Part shown: piece by piece, positions 21,355-31,559 of the stretch
Position numbering within the stretch: the stretch's first letter is position 1
How the letters are laid out: every line of letters starts with the position of its first letter
Assembly: GCA_037127315.1 (NCBI GenBank)
Contig: JBBBDQ010001935.1
Span: 3,735,001-3,799,000 of the forward strand
DNA length: 64,000 nucleotides
Direction of reading: 5' to 3'
Origin: Ascarosepion bandense
Taxonomy: Eukaryota; Mollusca; Cephalopoda; Sepiida; Sepiidae
Translations under genes and position numbers: made by a program
Notes under the pieces: generated by a model
Databases searched by the model: none
Told to the model about the DNA's origin: nothing
Seen by the model: the letters and a program-made list of their open reading frames with translations, nothing else

Positions 21355-22037
21355 CTAACAGTATAGCCCGGCGTTGCTCAGGTGTAATGAAAGCTTTAAA
21401 ACTAATCCATGATCCTGGAGCTCAGACCCTTTGGACGTTGGCATGGAAGACTAAAAATCAATAGTTGTTTCCAGTTAAAGCGAAAACGTAGACTGAAAGA
21501 AAAATGAATGGATGTAAGTCAAATTTTAATTTCCTGGTATCGATATCAAATAAGTTTTTTCGTAGTAAACTGAATTTTGAAGGCTAAATAAGTCCTCTGA
21601 GTAAATGGTATCACGGCTGAGACTAAGAACTACAATTATACCTACTGAAGCAAAAACTAAAATAAAAGGGCTGAAAAAAATACAGACATACAGGCAGATA
21701 AACAGATACACAAACATCTTGCCTTTTATATATATATTATCGATTTTTTGCACTATTGCAAGAACTGCAACCTTGAAACTTCTGAATATCATTTCTTATG
21801 TCTTTGTCTATGAGTGTATCAAATTTGATTAAAATTGGACCACTCCTTCTATAACCCGATTTTTTGATTATCGATTCGATATTTATTGGCAGTATGTTGA
21901 CACAAAACCTAGCTAAGAACACTCGCAGACGCTTATACTATAACTGTGTAAATTTTCAAGAAAATCGGCTCAGCCGTTTCGGAGTCTGTAGGTAACAGAC
22001 GCACACACACAAAGTTCCATTTATAAATAAGTTTAGA
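21355..22037 (-). mobile_element. Helitron-like element, copy 4
   Basis: Minus strand begins TCTAAACTTATTTATAAATG at 22037 after an A, and ends near 21355, where CTAG has become TTAG. The hairpin GAGCAACGCCGGGC is intact. Contains (CA)n near the 5' end and (TA)n inside. Confidence 0.75.
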
Positions 22038-22064
22038 TAATATAAGAACAGATTATATATAATA

Positions 22065-22176
22065 ATATATTCTCATCTCTAATCTTTTCTTTGACATCTC
22101 CTGTACCTTTCTTATTCTCTCGCCCGTGGCATTTTTGCCTTGACTGGGGTAAAATGATTATTAAAAAAAAAAAAAT
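22065..22176 (+). mobile_element. Decayed J-LINE tail
   Basis: TGACATCTCCTGTACC, GTGGCATTTTTGCCTTGACT, GGGGTAAAATGATTA and an A run; about the last 110 bases of the family. Confidence 0.55.
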
Positions 22177-22202
22177 TCCCATGATTTTTTTTCTTTCTTA
22201 AG

Positions 22203-22314
22203 GAACAGCAAAACTACTACAAAAATGTTTTGGTATACTAACATGCTGACTCTGTCTTTTGATGAAAAAGCTGCCCTAGAAAATATTGTGCCTTACCTGA
22301 TGAATACCTTGTGG
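22203..22314 (+). CDS. Exon-like segment of an unknown gene
   Basis: A 112-base segment with a polypyrimidine tract and AAG acceptor (TTTTTTTTCTTTCTTAAG ending at 22202) and a GTAAGT donor at 22315-22320. One frame is open throughout: NSKTTTKMFWYTNMLTLSFD, then EKAALENIVPYLMNTLW. Entry phase 1, exit phase 0. The composition is protein-like (helical, mixed charge) and the DNA is not one of the repeats here. I do not recognise the protein. No neighbouring exon was found on this strand; introns of several kilobases would be normal in such a genome. It runs opposite to the gasdermin exon, so it would belong to another gene. Confidence 0.4.
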
Positions 22315-22473
22315 GTAAGTGGCTACAGATATATATATATATATATTTTTTTTTTTCTTTCTCATGCACTCTGACACACATGGTATTTTTTGGATTTGAA
22401 TTATTTTCTAACATTATACTAATGAGAATATAAACTGTACAAAAAATCTAACCAGAAGAGAGAAGAGAAATAA

Positions 22474-22721
22474 GGTTTCCGGCTTTCTCTTTTCCAATCT
22501 TTTCACTCTTTTATTATTTTTTTCAATTGGAGTAGATAGACTGATCTATCGCCCAGTTCACACTCCACCCAAGTCTATTGAACAGGTGAAGAGGCTCATC
22601 CCTTGTTCCCTGTTTAGGATGTGGTTTCCGGCTTTCTCTTTTCCAATCTTTTCACTCTTACGTAGTCCCCTGCACAACAGTGGCGTTACCGCCTTGCTCG
22701 GGGTGATATGATTAAAAAAAA
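22474..22721 (+). mobile_element. SINE-D dimer, 5' truncated
   Basis: Remnant of monomer 1 (GGCTTTCTCTTTTCCAATCT, TTTTCACTCTTTT), the linker ATTATTTTTTTCAATTGG, then complete monomer 2 with GTTCACACTCCACC and the tail CCGCCTTGCTCGGGGTGATA plus A run. The linker matches that of the dimer at 13252-13617. Confidence 0.8.
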
Positions 22722-23579
22722 AATAAGAGACAAATGCAATCAGACCAAAGATTCTTCTTTGCTTATTCCTCTTATTCATTTATAAAGAAAAATCAGAGAA
22801 ATGACTAATCAGCAGTTAAGATACAAATGGAGTTACCGCTACTGAAAAATACTGTTATCAATTTATACTAAATTAAGAATTACTCAAAAACCATTGGTAC
22901 AGTTAGCCAGTCTTCTGCTTTCTTCTCCAACTTGGAACAGTTGATGATATTGTGATAAAAATATACTACACTATGCCATAGTAACTAACACACAAATATC
23001 CTGAAATATAGATGCCTTGCAAAAATAAATATAAATTATTTACAAAGACATTTCATTTGAGATACTTAATTCTCTGAAAATGGTGTAAAAAGTAGTTTAT
23101 TTCTAATGAAATTCAAAGTTTTTTTTTGTATTTTTTTTTTCTGATTTTCAGATCTTATGACCAGTTTTAACATATCATTTTGATTTTCTTCAATAGGATT
23201 TTTGAAAATGCCTTCATTTTTTTTTTTTGCAACAAGAAAACAAGACTTCATGAAAGATTTATAGGAAAAAAAAAACATGATCAAAAAGTTAACATCATTA
23301 ATTTTAACTCTCTACAATTCTTTTTTTCCTTCTGTGCCCGTTATGAAAAAAAAAAAAAAGAAAGAGAAATTGCTTGGTTAATAATATTTGAATTACAGTC
23401 AGATGCACCATCCACCCCACTGTCAAAAAATGAATACATGCTTTTGTTAATGTTTGAAAAATTTAGAAAGACTTCCATAACATAATAGGTTTTAATTCTG
23501 AAAAATAATAGATGATGTCAACAGAGAAATATTTGTAAAATGTGTCAAATCCAGAAATATAATTTAAATAACTAATATG
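22722..23579. other. AT-rich, no gene supported
   Basis: Open frames at 23066-23284 (minus) and 23180-23485 (plus) overlap each other on opposite strands and are rich in lysine, phenylalanine and asparagine from A/T runs. No domain, no splice context. Confidence 0.5.
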
Positions 23580-24404
23580 AGGGCTGCTGAAAAGTTATCA
23601 TCCCAACCAAAAAGAAATTATATATGTTGTGGAGTAAATAAGACAAGCCCTGTAACACAAATGGACCAGGCAACATGCCCTAAATAAAGAACTCCAAGAG
23701 AGTTCAGTGACAGATTTCCACTAGAATGCCTATCATGTCAGAGGGCTTAGAAAATTCGACACTCACAGGACATACTGAAGGCAAAATTGTGTATAATCTC
23801 TCTAATGAGCTTCTGTAAACAATTGGAGAGGAAACTGTAGAGAGTCAAGATTGCCCACGTTCTGAAGGGACAGTATGTAGAAGAGGAAGAAAGTGATATT
23901 TCAATAAAATAAATGTTGATTATTATTTGATTAATTCACAGTAAATAATTCATTTTAATGCGATGTCCTTGAAGACATAGGCAAGTGTAGCTCTCTACAG
24001 ATGTATTTTCTTTGTTATATGGAAAGATAGTGAAGTAGATTCTCATTGACTTTTCCATGATGTGTAATTTAGAGTTAGTCAGAGAGGTAACCAAACAAAG
24101 GCTAGAATCTCATCTGAGGAAAAACAAACAAGAGTCCAACCCTATCTTAAGCAAGGTCTACAAGAAATTTATTACCCAAATTTAAGGGCTCGGATTTTCC
24201 TGCATTAAATAATTGATCTTATGCCACATCCAGCCTCAAAAGGGACATTTCTGGTAAATATCAAGAGTTCTTATAGAGTGTTCGTAAGAGTACCGTTAGA
24301 GACATAATAATATTATAAGCATTAGTAGGGAGTTATAACAATAAACCCTATATTTAATCAGATTTGGAAAGTGGGTCAGCTGAGAACTTTTCAGCACCCT
24401 TTCC
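23580..24404. mobile_element. Putative terminal-inverted-repeat element
   Basis: Left end AGGGCTGCTGAAAAGTTATC and right end, which on the minus strand reads GGAAAGGGTGCTGAAAAGTT, are imperfect inverted repeats of about 30 bases. The shared core GCTGAAAAGTT recalls mariner-like ends. No transposase is visible; the interior is filled with two facing R-LINE stubs. Might be chance pairing of two half elements. Confidence 0.35.
23735..24085. repeat. Left arm of a 350 bp inverted repeat
   Basis: Reverse-complement match, by eye about 95 percent identical, to 26406-26522 plus 26826-27045. Contains the end of a plus-strand R-LINE (TGTCAGAGGGCTTAGAAAATTC to GAAGGGACAGTATGTAG) and the end of a minus-strand R-LINE (AGGCAAGTGTAGCTCTCTAC). 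Arm spacing is about 2.3 kb. Confidence 0.85.
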
Positions 24405-24558
24405 TATATAAAAATAAATTATTACTTATAGTATAAAGAAAAAAAATTCAAAATAAAAAAATTGAAACTCACTGAAATTAAAAATTAATTACTTAATGAT
24501 AATACATTAAATTTTTTTCTTTATTAATAGTTGTCTTTTGTCTTTTCTGTCGAACTCA

Positions 24559-24806
24559 AGTTCGAGTTGAATTCTTTGCATTGACTTATGTGCAAATACC
24601 CTTGGGAAAGGTAATAAACTGTCTCTTTCCCCCAGTTAGGGGTTAAATAACAGGATAGATTGGTTTCTATGGCCTTGGCTGGCAACCAGTCTACTGCAGA
24701 ATGTAATGGCAACCTACTGTGGGTTAATCTTCTGCCCAGTCAGTCATGTCTCTTTTGAGACATGATCACCCAAAGTGTGTATCACATGTGGCACTTAACA
24801 GACTGA
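24559..24806 (+). mobile_element. SINE-A, head truncated
   Basis: Starts at the box B (AGTTCGAGTTGAATTC) and runs to the 3' end GGCACTTAACAGACTGA. Body blocks all present. Confidence 0.85.
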
Positions 24807-25189
24807 ATAGTTGTCTTTTACTCAAGTGGAAATGATAAAAAAAAAATAATCAAATCCCTCACTTGACTTAGATCATTGGTCATAATGTGGCATGTGATTA
24901 TAAAATAAAAGCAGTTTAAAAATAATTTTTTTTAATAATAATAGTAATATTAGGATCTGCAAACGGTTCTCCAAATAATGCCTTTTCTAATGTTATTCAA
25001 TAACTAGGAAAAAAATTGTCAAAATTTCAGCTTTTGAGTTGAAAAAATTAAAACAAAATAGTTTAACGTATATATTTTGATAAAATAAAATGTAATTTTC
25101 ATTTATTTAATATATCATACTTATTCAACCTATCATGGTGATTCTAAGAAAACAATCCTAGCAGGATTTATTATTAACAAGCCACAATC
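24807..25189. other. AT-rich, no gene seen
   Basis: Nothing recognised. Confidence 0.5.
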
Positions 25190-26275
25190 TTAACAACGTA
25201 AGATCTGGAGATGACACAGTGTTGATAGCAGACATGGAAAGAAAACTACAAAACCTCTTACAGAATGAAAGCAAGAAGAAAGAACTAAACACCAACTGGA
25301 AGAAAACGGAATGCACGAGTGTTAGCAAAAAGGATGAACCCAAAATGAAAATACCAAAATCAAACAAGTACAAAAATTTAAATATCTGGATCTATTCTAA
25401 CAGAGAATGAAAAGTGCGACACTGAGATCCAAAGACGTGTTGGGATGACCAAGGATGCATTCCAAAAAGCTAATCAGAGTATTTAGTCTGTCAGTTAATT
25501 GCCATACAAGATACAGGTCTAGGCGATCATGTCTCTTTTGAGACATGACTGACAAGGCAGAAGATTTTCCTACAGTAGGCTGTCATTACTTTCTATGGTA
25601 GACCAGTTACTAACCAAGATTAAAAAACTCAATCTGTCCTGCTATTCAACCCATAGCTGGAGGGAGAAGAGATGGGTATTTGAATTTAAGTGGATGAAAC
25701 AAATTTGACAGGAATTCGAACCTGGCTCTCTGATTTCACATTCCGAGCCAATACTTTTACACCACAACACATCCTTTAAACAGACAGAAAGACTTTGTTA
25801 AAAATGAAGAAAAGAGTACTGAACTGCTATATGATGTCAGTTCTCCTATATAACAGTTAATGCTGGATAATCCTCAAAGATAAAGAGACTTGAAGCAACA
25901 GAAATATGGTTCTACAGAAGGATGCTGAGAATACCATGGAATGAATATGAAAGTAATGACGAGGTTTTAGAGAAAACTGAATTGCAAAGCAAACTTGTAT
26001 TTAACATCAGGAAGAGGGAGTTGAAATTTTTGGGGTACATAATGAGGAAGGAGGGCTTGGAGAATCTGATACTCACAGGACATATTGAGAGAAAGTGGAA
26101 CAGAGGAAAACAATGTGTAATGAGCTTGAGCAAATGAATGGCAGAACAGGGTTTAGGAGACATAACAAAAAGATGAAATTTATTAAGAACTACTAAAGAC
26201 AGGAAGTTATGGAGAGCCATGATCGCTTTCGTCTTCAGAAGGGATATTATATAAAGAAGAATAATATCACTGTAA
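25190..26275 (+). pseudogene. R-LINE relic interrupted by SINE-A
   Basis: Part one (25190-25485) reads GDDTVLIADMERKLQNLLQN, so the YADD box has lost its tyrosine and alanine. It continues to IQRRVGMTKDAFQK-like residues. After the SINE-A (25485-25776) it resumes with the thumb and the C-terminus: MLRIPWNEYESNDEVLEKTE, FNIRKRELKFLGYIMRKEGL. The last residues fall near 26225 (RAMIAFVFRR type). Many frame breaks. Confidence 0.7.
25485..25776 (-). mobile_element. SINE-A inserted in R-LINE
   Basis: Full-length minus-strand copy from GTCTGTCAGTTAATTGCC to the head CACCACAACACATCC. Flanks share a short TTTA only; a longer target duplication is not obvious. Confidence 0.85.
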
Positions 26276-26336
26276 AATAAAGATCCATGAGAGTAAAAAT
26301 TTAATCCAACATTTTATCAAAATACTCATTGCTTTT

Positions 26337-26402
26337 GTCGTTATACTCTTGGGAAAGGCATGAAACCTTCCATTTTATGTCCTAGCTATGAGTTACATAG
26401 CT
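26337..26402 (+). mobile_element. SINE-A fragment
   Basis: ACTCTTGGGAAAGGCATGAA and TAGCTATGAGTTACATAG, middle part of the SINE-A body only. Confidence 0.5.
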
Positions 26403-26405
26403 CTG

Positions 26406-27045
26406 ACTACTGTAAATTATAAATCATGGAAAAGTCAATGAGAATCTACTTCACTATCTTTCCATATAACAAAGAAAATACATCTGTAGAGAGCTACACT
26501 TGCCTATGTCTTCAAGGACATGGCATTTTGTGGTGCATTGGATATCAGCTCGGAACGAGAAATTGGGGAGCCGAGTTCGAATTCCAGCCAAATTCATTGC
26601 ATTCACTTATGCGCAAATACCCTTGGGAAAGGTATTAATCCGTCTATTCCTTCCAGTTATGGGTTAAATAACAGGACAGATTGGGTTCTATAGCCTTGGT
26701 CGGCAACCAGTCTACCACAGAAAGCAATGGCAACCTACTGCGGGATAATCTTCTGCCCAGTCAGTATTGTCTCTTTCGAGACATGATCGCCCAAGCGTGT
26801 TTCACATATGGCACTTAACTGACTGGTTTACTGTGAATTAATCAAATAATAATCAACATTTATTTTATTGAAATATCACTTTCTTCCTCTTCTACATACT
26901 GTCCCTTCAGAACGTGGGTGATCATGACTCTCTACAGTTTCCTCTCCAATCGTTTACAGAAGCTCATTAGGGAGATTATACACAATTTTACCTTCACTAT
27001 GTCCTGTGAGTGTCGAATTTTCTAAGCCCTCTTTCCTCATGTTCT
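26406..27045. repeat. Right arm of the inverted repeat, split by SINE-A
   Basis: 26406-26522 pairs with 23963-24085; 26826-27045 pairs with 23735-23945. The SINE-A between replaces about 18 bases (TAATTCATTTTAATGCGA) still present in the left arm, so it arrived after the arms formed, with a small deletion. Confidence 0.85.
26523..26825 (+). mobile_element. SINE-A, full length
   Basis: Head TTGTGGTGCATTGGATATCA (box A one base off), box B GTTCGAATTCC, complete body, 3' end GGCACTTAACTGACTGG. Confidence 0.9.
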
Positions 27046-27337
27046 CTAGAAATTTAAAATCTTTCTTATTATAAACACAAATGTCATTTTACTTTATTAG
27101 TTTGAATCTAGATAATGATAACTCTTCATTCCAAATATTAAGAGAGATGTTTGTTAATATATGAAATTGAAGATGATGTAAAAAAAAAACAAAAAACCAC
27201 CGAAATATTTACAATGATAAATTATTCTCAAGTCTTATATTTTTTTTCTTTTTGTTGACAGGCTTACTTTTTATATTTTAAAAAATTTTTCTAATTATTT
27301 ACAATTATTAAGTATATTGTTTCAAAATTTTACTTAC
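27046..27337. other. Start of the intron after the gasdermin exon (minus strand)
   Basis: Begins (on the minus strand) with GTAAGT at 27337-27332. AT-rich, no repeat recognised before the inverted-repeat arm at 27045. Confidence 0.5.
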
Positions 27338-27768
27338 TGTTTCTCCAGAGCTTCACCAAGTTCGTATTCTGATACGTAAAGTTTTTCCAGTTTGGAGAAG
27401 TTAGCATCACATTTGATAGTGTCACCACTGTTTAAATCAGCAATGTCATCTCGCAGAAGTTCTACAGCCAGTTTCCCTTTCATATTAGTCGATAACTGGA
27501 AACTGTACTGTCCAAGATCTCTCTTTCTGGCTAGGGAGTTCCAGGCCACGAGTGGTATTTGAGTATCTCCAATACTTTGCTTGAGGACGGCATTTAGAGG
27601 AAGAGATAAGGGTTCCAATTGACACTTGGATTGCCAGAAAAAATGTTTTTTATGTTTGATGACCAAGTTGAATAGTTGAATGTCATCGGCTTTATTCAAA
27701 CTTGGAACAGGCGTCAAAGTATCCCGGCCAAACTCTTTGACTAAATGGTTAACTGCCGCAGAAAACAT
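27338..27768 (-). CDS. Gasdermin-family protein, first coding exon
   Basis: Encodes 143 codons plus two bases, starting MFSAAVNHLVKEFG. The order F-A-(6)-LVKE-G, then LTPVPSLNKADDIQ (residues 18-31) and LVIKHKKHFFW (35-45), then L.LPL..VL, is the hallmark N-terminus of gasdermins, closest by eye to pejvakin/gasdermin E. In the family the N-terminal domain binds acidic lipids and forms membrane pores once freed from the C-terminal domain; whether that holds here is unknown. The exon holds roughly half of an N-terminal domain; the rest must be downstream (lower coordinates) and I did not find it in this window. The donor is GTAAGT (27337-27332), exit phase 2; the frame hits a stop just beyond it. 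An acceptor (pyrimidine tract then CCCAG) ends at 27837, giving a 68-base 5' UTR part with a 12-A run directly before the ATG. So at least one non-coding exon lies upstream. No stops or frameshifts: likely a live gene. Confidence 0.75.
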
Positions 27769-27836
27769 TTTTTTTTTTTTTATTGTGTCAAAACTTTAGT
27801 TTTTGAGAAATTACTGGTGTCAATCTGAAATTGTTG
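27769..27836 (-). other. 5' UTR part of the gasdermin exon
   Basis: Predicted from the acceptor TTTTTATTTTTTTCCCAG (minus strand, ending at 27837). Ends in a run of about 12 A before the start codon, an adenine-rich start context that suits the ATG at 27768. No ATG lies between the acceptor and the start. Confidence 0.5.
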
Positions 27837-27839
27837 CTG

Positions 27840-30790
27840 GGAAAAAAATAAAAAATATCAAATTGATTATTGTTTGCCTTTTTTGCAGCAAACTTTTTTC
27901 TTTTTTAAAAAAAAGAAATTGAGGTTAATTGTTCTTAGTTCATTCTATTATCAAATTAAAAATAATTATTCCTATTTGGTGTCGTAGCGGAGATGGAGAT
28001 ATTTTTAAATGAAAAGTGTGTTTTTAAACAAACAGCAGTGCTCTTTTTTTTATCATCAGAATGTCTCAGGTCTATTTCTGAAAAGCGTTAGCTGATGGTC
28101 ACCCAAGTCTACAAGTTGCGACTGACGGACGACTGGAACAGAGAAAGTAATTTTATCCACACTGCTTCTCTTTTCTTTCAGTATTTCTTTCAAGAGCTTT
28201 CATCTTCCTCCTCTTATGAATTCTCTTTCTGCTCCTCCTTCTCCTTTGTTAGTTGCTTCCCCCCTCTTTTTTCGTTTTCCTTTTTAGCTACTTACATACT
28301 TTCGTGGTTTTCTTTCTTCCTTCTTTGTAAATCAGTTGTTGACGACTTTTATATTAAAAAATCTGCAAATAAGGAAGAAAAACGATAAAAAGAAAGGAAT
28401 TTTATTTTGTATCCGAATGACAGTAGTCTTGATATTGATAGAGTTCATCAAGTATTGTTTTATAGATTTAATTTAGCACTGCCAAAGAAATTTAAAAAAA
28501 AAATGCTAAGTTGATGAATTAATTTCACTAGGCAGTAAGTGTCCTCGCATTTTTAATGAGAAAAATAATGAAAAAAAATTAACTATAAATTCTGTTTCAA
28601 ATCTATGACAATGCTACATTGTGCTGAGCTGTATATTTTTTTTCTAAAATCATTACTTGTGTTAATTTTCAAAATAATTTCATTTTTTTTTTTTTCGTTT
28701 AAAACATTGATCTCTTAGTCGGGAAAAGTCGATAGTAACAATAAAAAAGTGCATTGCGCAATATTACGTTTTTTTTTTTACATAATAAGCGTTGCGTCAA
28801 TTTAGGGCTCGCACTGACGAAAGAAAAAAGACTTTCTACAAAAATTTCGAACATGTTAGAAATAATTAAAAAAATAATTAAAAAATGCTTTGATCTATCC
28901 TCTTAATCATTTTAGAGTAATCATTGTGGAGTAAGTTCTCTTTCTGGAAAAGTAGTAAAACGAACATTAATAAATTGTATTTTTTTTTTTTTTGTTACGC
29001 AATCTCTAAATATTCGGGTGAAAGCTTTTATGTTGGTGCGTTTTTTTTTTTTTTTTTTTTTTTTTACGCAATTAAAGTGGGTAGCACTTTAATTTTTTGA
29101 AGGGGGTGAAAAAAAAAATCAGGTATGAACGAAATCGAAAATACACTAAAAAAAGTCATCAAAAAAATCTTTGTGTCAGATATTTTACTACGGTAAGTGT
29201 TTTTTTTGGGGTAGTTTGATACAAAACAACAACAACAAAAAAAAAGAAGGTATGCCCAAGATGATGCCCAATCAATACTGAAATATCTGACAACCGTTGA
29301 AGACCTTATAGCTCAGAAGCTGGGGTTATTACACAACAAAAAGAAGCTTTGTTTATGTTTGTTTTACTTTGACGGCAGCCCTGATAAACAGAGAAGTGAA
29401 TAAATTTAAATTAAAGTATATAAAAAGGTTAGATTGTTTTATCTAAATTTAGTTTTTACCAAGAAAATCAAAACAGCTGATGAATAATTCAACTTGATTT
29501 TGCCGTCTCAAATTTTGGAAATTGTATTACCAACAATTCTTAATGGCAATAAAAGGAAAATATTGTCAATTTCTTTCCTTTCTGGGAAAGGAACGAAGTA
29601 GTAATGAACCTCAATAATTAAGCCAAACACCGTAAACATCAAGCCAATTATCAAGAACGAATTTTTAAAGTGTTTTAGGAACAATTAACAAGAAGTTTTG
29701 TTTAAAGTTTTCAAAAATTTATTTAAAGCTCGAAAAAATACTTTTAAGAGGGAAGGGATTTGAAACGAGCAATCAATGAGTTTTTATTCAAATCCCATTC
29801 TATTTTGTTTTTATTAAATTATTAATTAAATGTTTTCCTTTACTAATTAATAACTAAATAAAAATAACTCACGTGTCGGTTTCAGAATCAAAAGCGAAAT
29901 TAATTTATTGTGATTGTTTCATTTTCTTATTTTTCAATAATTTCCGGCTTTCAATGTTTTTAGAATTGGTTTTAAAAAGGCGTAGAGGTTATGACAACAA
30001 AATTTACCATTCTTAGTAAAATTATGTATTAAATGAATTTTTCTGTGAAGATTTTAGGAACTTTTACACAGAAGTTTACACTTATGGCAAAAAAAAAAAA
30101 TTATATGAAAGTTTCACGCTTTTGATCGTACGTTTTGCTTACCTTAACATTCAAATTTACCAAAATATATTCGTGTGAAAAATCATATCCCTGGTGATCA
30201 GTCGTTTTAACCGAATTTTTTTTTCTATTTTACCGAAAACAACGAAAAGTGGAAGACTTTTTTGTTCGAACGAATTTCATGTTGACATTAAGGATTCGGG
30301 TAAACATGAGTTATTTCCCCTTAATTCAGCCGCGATGACTATTTTATAAGCAGGTTCTCTTCTTTTTTCGCCTCTTTTCACACTGTGGCCTATCATTAGA
30401 GCCTAAAACTAAAAATATAATCATATTATTATTGATATTGTCTCTGCATATAAAATTTAAAATATGCTGTTATGTGATTTCCGCCCTTGAGTAAGACAAA
30501 GACACCCAGGGCATTGACATGACAATAAAAAAAAAATGTAAAAAATACAGTTGATAAAAAAAATTTATGTAACCTTTTTTTTTTATCAGTCATTTTGATT
30601 GTTATCGCATTTTTACGGTTTAGTTGTTTTGGACTATAGAACATTTAATCACAGCACGTAGTGTATATTACATTGTCGTAAAAGCTAATTAAAATCTAAT
30701 TCATAGGTACTTAGGGTTGACAGATTAGAGAATTAGAAAAGCAGTACACTCATAAACATGCATTCATGCATATCTCTATCTGTATATATC
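27840..30790. other. Repeat-poor region upstream of the gasdermin exon
   Basis: Nearly 3 kb with none of the SINE, LINE or Helitron families that fill the rest. Many T and A runs (for example 28981-28992, 29041-29065). 28037-28140 has higher GC and could hold a non-coding first exon or promoter for the minus-strand gene, but no TATA box or defined start is provable. A pyrimidine-rich serine/phenylalanine frame at 28095-28388 is probably composition. Confidence 0.4.
29251..29403 (+). CDS. Short open frame, unrecognised
   Basis: A 51-codon frame ending in TAA reads YAQDDAQSILKYLTTVEDLI, AQKLGLLHNKKK, then LCLCLFYFDGSPDKQRSE. Composition is protein-like and helix-forming, unlike the surrounding A/T runs. 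No ATG of its own and no convincing acceptor upstream (A-rich). Could be a last-exon fragment or pseudogene. Confidence 0.2.
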   Translation, partial: YAQDDAQSILKYLTTVEDLIAQKLGLLHNKKKLCLCLFYFDGSPDKQRSE

Positions 30791-30808
30791 TATTATATTA
30801 CATTTACA

Positions 30809-30814
<6 letters not shown>

Positions 30815-30864
<50 letters not shown>

Positions 30865-31049
30865 GTATATATATTTATATATTGCATTTACATATAATTA
30901 TATATGTATATATATATATTTATAAATATATATTATATATATATATAAAATATCTATGTATATATATTTATATATTGCATTTACATATAATATAATTATT
31001 ATATATTATATATTACATTTACATATATTCATATATATATACTTATAAA

Positions 31050-31082
<33 letters not shown>

Positions 31083-31135
31083 GAATATCTATATCTGTAT
31101 ATATATGTATATATTGCATTTACATACATTATATT

Positions 31136-31171
<36 letters not shown>

Positions 31172-31238
31172 GAATATCTATATCTGTATATATATTTATA
31201 TATTACATTTACATCCATTATATTTATATATATATATT

Positions 31239-31281
<43 letters not shown>

Positions 31282-31290
31282 TTTATTATT
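30815..31290. repeat. (TA)n-rich tandem region
   Basis: Long TA runs interspersed with repeats of TATATTGCATTTACATATA and GAATATCTATATCTGTATAT. At least four degenerate 90-130 bp units. The 72-codon frame at 31105-31323 is repeat sequence. Confidence 0.9.
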
Positions 31291-31309
31291 ATTGTTATTA
31301 TTATTATAA

Positions 31310-31395
31310 TGGCAACAGAATAGTTATAAAGTTTTGGTGTTAAAATACCATCATCAAGCAGTTAAATGTAAATTTATTATGTAAGATACTTAAAA
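31310..31395 (-). mobile_element. Possible Penelope-like terminal sequence
   Basis: Minus strand reads CTTGATGATGGTATTTTAAC then ACCAAAAC: a core like that of hammerhead motifs in Penelope-like terminal repeats, with one inserted T in CUGAUGA and no GAAA. It abuts a (TA)n tract, as at 54030. Weak. Confidence 0.25.
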
Positions 31396-31559
31396 TGTTT
31401 TTACAACATATAAAATAAAAAGATAAAAATAAATATAAACACAAGACCAAAGATCGTAGCCAATGAAATGAATTAAGTGAAGTGAAAGGACCTACAATCT
31501 TTTTAAAGAATCGTGTCTGTAGGATTCATAGACCGTATCATTTCAATGTTTTTTTTCAC

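Noticed and set aside
28095..28388. Ser/Phe-rich 97-codon frame in the repeat-free island
   Set aside because: Composition follows a TTC/CTT-rich tract; no conserved motif.
31105..31323. Tyr/Ile-rich 72-codon frame
   Set aside because: Translated (TA)n microsatellite.
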